This document shows, piece after piece, positions 5,559 to 7,114 of a stretch of DNA of 7,114 nucleotides. Below the pieces are notes generated by a model, which was not told the DNA's origin, did not search any database, and was given only the letters and a program-made list of their open reading frames with translations. The DNA is from Desulfonatronospira sp. (GTDB lineage: Bacteria > Desulfobacterota > Desulfovibrionia > Desulfovibrionales > Desulfonatronovibrionaceae). A program made the position numbers and the translations under genes. The stretch covers positions 1 to 7,114 of the forward strand of contig PWGS01000222.1 in the NCBI GenBank assembly GCA_003554505.1, read 5' to 3'. The first letter of the stretch is position 1. The number at the start of each line of letters is the position of its first letter.

Positions 5559-5738
5559 TCAGGATATTTTCTTCATCTCGTTTCCGCAACAAATGAAACT
5601 GCAGCTGTTGGGCTCGTTGTAGCAGGCACAGTCCTGGGTGGAATCGCTGCATTCACATTCCCTGAGCACCTGCAGTTCAAGCTTGCAGTGATCACATCCA
5701 TAGATTTCGTCTTTTTTCAGGTCATGACACTTGGGCAT
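5559..5738 (-). CDS. Desulforedoxin-like cysteine-rich small protein
   Basis: 59 residues with ten cysteines (4, 15, 18, 28, 30, 37, 39, 46, 50, 51). YGCDHCKLELQVL at 13-25 and FICCGNEMKK at 48-57 match the two metal-binding ends of desulforedoxin (Y-x-C-x2-C-x-x-x-V-E-V and V-C-C-G-x-P-M-K), which hold one iron in Cys4 coordination. The linker between them is about twice the usual length and has five extra cysteines, so a second metal site or disulfides are possible. Start ATG at 5738 has GGAG 9-11 bases upstream. It is followed on the same strand, 146 bases on, by the one-iron superoxide reductase. In classical desulfoferrodoxin these two domains are fused; here I infer a split version, with this protein as possible electron donor. 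Confidence 0.75.
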   Translation of the reverse strand: MPKCHDLKKDEIYGCDHCKLELQVLRECECSDSTQDCACYNEPNSCSFICCGNEMKKIS

Positions 5739-5822
5739 AATTTATGAACTCCTTTTTTTAAAAATTTTCACAATGTAACTATTCAGCACATTTTGTGTGT
5801 ACTCTTGTTCTGGCAAACGGTG

Positions 5823-5961
5823 TCGGGGTCGGTATCGGTATCGGCTTCCGGCTCGGAGAGCCTACAGCTTGGAGAGGGTCGATAGAAAACCGAAAACCAA
5901 AGTTGCGTGGGGCGTTCCCCAACAGCTTCGATTCCGATCCCGATTCCGATACCGACCCCGA
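5823..5961. repeat. Palindromic element with TATCGG-type hexamer repeats
   Basis: TCGGGGTCGGTATCGG (5823-5838) and its exact reverse complement (5946-5961) bound the element. Degenerate hexamers of the form TATCGG/GATCGG continue inward from both ends for about 18 bases. The middle has a small TGGGG-CGTT-CCCCA hairpin (around 5907-5922) and a tandem GAAAACC. All frames stay open and would encode dipeptide runs (Gly-Ile, Pro-Ile, Asp-Ser), which is a by-product of the hexamer period and not evidence of genes. It fills most of the 371-base gap between the desulforedoxin-like and the 67-residue genes; the rest (5739-5822, 5962-6109) shows only the leader of the former gene. Probably one copy of a dispersed genomic repeat. 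Confidence 0.7.
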
Positions 5962-6109
5962 TAAAACCAATTATCATGGTGAACAGTTACTTCACAATTA
6001 AGATTCCTGAGAACAAAAGCTCAATAAGGCTGTTTTGCTTTAGGGCAGCCAGCCGCAATCCCATACCTTGGAAATTGGTTTTGGACGGCCGACTCGTAAG
6101 TCAAACAAT

Positions 6110-6313
6110 CTATTGGGCGTAATCGATCTCGAAGTCGATCATTTTTTTGGCGTTTTCCAGGGCTACTTCCTCTGTATCACCGCCCATGCGCACCTGTTTT
6201 ATTTCGTTGCCCCGGCTGTCCTTTATTACATAAGCATAGTGAGAACAATGCTCATCATGAGGGGTAACAATGATACTGTGCTGTTTGTACTCCGTGCTTT
6301 TTTCCTGGGTCAT
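6110..6313 (-). CDS. Conserved-looking hypothetical protein, 67 residues
   Basis: ATG at 6313 with AAAGGAG nine bases upstream. I do not recognise the family. The sequence has a basic/His-rich start (KQHSIIVTPHDEHCSHYAYV), a hinge with RGNEIKQVRMGGDT and an acidic C-terminal helix (EEVALENAKKMIDFEIDY). This beta-beta-beta-alpha look (strand text with aromatic and charged alternation, then one amphipathic helix) suggests a compact cytoplasmic domain. The residues H11, H19, C21, H24 could bind metal, but that is speculation. It lies 78 bases after the DsrC-like gene on the same strand and may be co-transcribed with it. Confidence 0.7.
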   Translation of the reverse strand: MTQEKSTEYKQHSIIVTPHDEHCSHYAYVIKDSRGNEIKQVRMGGDTEEVALENAKKMIDFEIDYAQ

Positions 6314-6391
6314 GGCTGTTGACTCCTTTCAATTATAAGGATGTTTTCACTCTTTACCAGGCGCGTAATGCCCTGCTTCACGACGAAATGT

Positions 6392-6754
6392 TTATTGTGC
6401 GGAAATAAGTTTATAAACTTTATGGGCATCATCATGGGATTCTGTGTATATGGTCTCCGGCTTGGGCAGGCCGGCCGCCTTCCAGGCCAAAAGAGGATCC
6501 AGAAACTTTTCCTGCACGCACTCCCTCGGCTGGTCGATTCTTTTGCACACCGCATTCAAGATAGGGAATGCACTGAATTTTTTGTAGTAATTTCGCATAA
6601 ACTGCAGTATTTCCATTGCTTCATTGTCCAGCTCAGGACCGTCAAGATATTTCAGTATGGCTCTGGCAACCTCTTCATCCCACTGCTCCGGGTTGACCAG
6701 AAATCCCTCTTCATCCACTTCAATTTCTTTTTCTTTGATATTCAGGTTGGGCAT
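6392..6754 (-). CDS. DsrC/TusE-family protein lacking the C-terminal cysteines
   Basis: 120 residues; GGAGG lies eight bases before the ATG. The family text is clear: DEEGFLVNPEQWDEEVARAI at 14-33, the helical core with LQFMRNYYKKF at 50-60, and AAGLPKPE at 93-100. DsrC and TusE are small sulfur-carrier proteins; DsrC is the trisulfide partner of dissimilatory sulfite reductase and TusE a sulfur-relay protein for tRNA thiolation. Their essential Cys follows GLPKP directly (GLPKPTGCV in DsrC). Here GLPKP is followed by a 21-residue tail without any Cys. The only cysteines, C70 and C79, are in the core. This cannot carry sulfur in the DsrC way and matches the cysteine-less homologues thought to be regulatory. 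Upstream lies an inverted repeat at 6807-6829. Confidence 0.88.
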   Translation of the reverse strand: MPNLNIKEKEIEVDEEGFLVNPEQWDEEVARAILKYLDGPELDNEAMEILQFMRNYYKKFSAFPILNAVCKRIDQPRECVQEKFLDPLLAWKAAGLPKPETIYTESHDDAHKVYKLISAQ

Positions 6755-6806
6755 ATTCTTTTCCTCCTTTGGGACAAGCCTGTTTTAAATAGAAATTAAT
6801 AAGCCT

Positions 6807-6829
6807 CAGCTGCTCTTTTGTAGCTGCTG
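6807..6829. promoter_or_regulatory. Inverted repeat upstream of the DsrC-like gene
   Basis: CAGCTGCT (6807-6814) and AGCTGCTG (6822-6829) pair at 7 of 8 positions with a 7-base spacer. It lies about 53-75 bases before the ATG of the DsrC-like gene and could be an operator or the top of a leader hairpin. No clear -35/-10 pair was found. Confidence 0.3.
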
Positions 6830-6893
6830 TACCATGAACGTTTAGATCAGGAATGGAGACAGAAATAAAGCTCAAACCCGTCTAAGGTTCGGC

Positions 6894-7114
6894 TTAATCG
6901 GAGCGCCAGCCGCCGGGGCCCTCGCGAAAATCCATATCCATCTCTTCGCTGATGCCGACCCTGATCTGTCTGTCACCCTCTTCAATGGTGACGTTTTTAT
7001 CCGGATCAAAACCAACGTCCAGCGCCACTTCGCGCCAGTGATTACTGATCTTCTCGGCGTCCTGCCTCAATTCTTCCTGGTTTTCTTCTTTCTTGATCCA
7101 TCTGGCTACCCAAA
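6894..7114 (-). CDS. C-terminal end of an unidentified protein (partial)
   Basis: The last 72 residues of a gene that begins beyond the right edge of the window; stop TAA at 6894-6896. It starts WVARWIKKEENQEELRQDAE and ends DFREGPGGWRSD, a charged helix followed by strand-like text with Asp and Gly. No motif I can name. The frame is the only open one across this stretch on the minus strand and has balanced, protein-like composition, so it is probably real. It lies 139 bases upstream of the DsrC-like gene on the same strand. Confidence 0.6.
   Translation of the reverse strand, partial: WVARWIKKEENQEELRQDAEKISNHWREVALDVGFDPDKNVTIEEGDRQIRVGISEEMDMDFREGPGGWRSD

Noticed and set aside
5413..5652. 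Upstream extension of the superoxide reductase frame to 210 residues
   Set aside because: The extra part runs antiframe through the desulforedoxin-like gene and has no family similarity; GGAGG points to the ATG at 5412.
5783..6122. Several overlapping open frames with Gly-Ile, Pro-Ile and Asp-Ser runs on both strands
   Set aside because: They are products of the hexamer period in the palindromic repeat; none has a good ribosome-binding site or family-like sequence.
6332..6337. TATAAT on the minus strand before the 67-residue gene as a -10 box
   Set aside because: Transcription would start inside the ribosome-binding site and no -35 box lies at the right distance.
1..7114. CRISPR array, tRNA or rRNA genes
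   Set aside because: No regularly spaced direct repeats of the right length and no cloverleaf or rRNA-like sequence was seen.

Overview
The window looks like the chromosome of an anaerobic, probably sulfate-reducing deltaproteobacterium (Desulfovibrionales-like). This is inferred from a one-iron superoxide reductase, a desulforedoxin-like Cys-rich protein, a DsrC/TusE-family protein and a short Cys-rich protein of a kind typical of strict anaerobes. The species cannot be named from the sequence alone.

Layout. Positions 1-179 (+) are the 3' end of a YifB/ComM-type AAA ATPase. Positions 267-900 (-) are a type II toxin-antitoxin pair: a ribbon-helix-helix-like antitoxin followed, with an 11-base overlap, by a PIN-domain toxin. 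Positions 901-1800 hold no gene I can support but carry several dyads. Positions 1801-2422 (+) are a nucleotidyltransferase-fold protein and a small overlapping partner, ending in an imperfect hairpin that resembles an integron attC site. Positions 2461-3050 (-) are a compact regulon: an ArsR-type repressor with promoter and operator, a 45-residue Cys-rich protein, and a good rho-independent terminator. Positions 3067-3331 (+) are decayed: a truncated HigB-like toxin fragment with an internal stop abuts the C-terminal end of a universal stress protein.

From 3478 to 7114 every gene is on the minus strand. In transcription order they are: the end of an unidentified protein, a DsrC-like protein without the C-terminal cysteines, a 67-residue unknown, a palindromic hexamer-repeat element, a desulforedoxin-like protein, a neelaredoxin-type superoxide reductase, and a flavoprotein disulfide reductase of the dihydrolipoamide dehydrogenase/MerA superfamily.

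How they may work together (inference): the desulforedoxin-like protein, superoxide reductase and pyridine-nucleotide reductase follow one another and could form an electron-delivery route for superoxide reduction. In classical desulfoferrodoxin the desulforedoxin and superoxide reductase domains are fused; here they appear as adjacent separate genes. The DsrC-like protein and the ArsR/Cys-rich pair fit a redox, sulfur or metal sensing theme. The first 3.3 kb is a patchwork of toxin-antitoxin genes, fossils and dyads, typical of accessory DNA.
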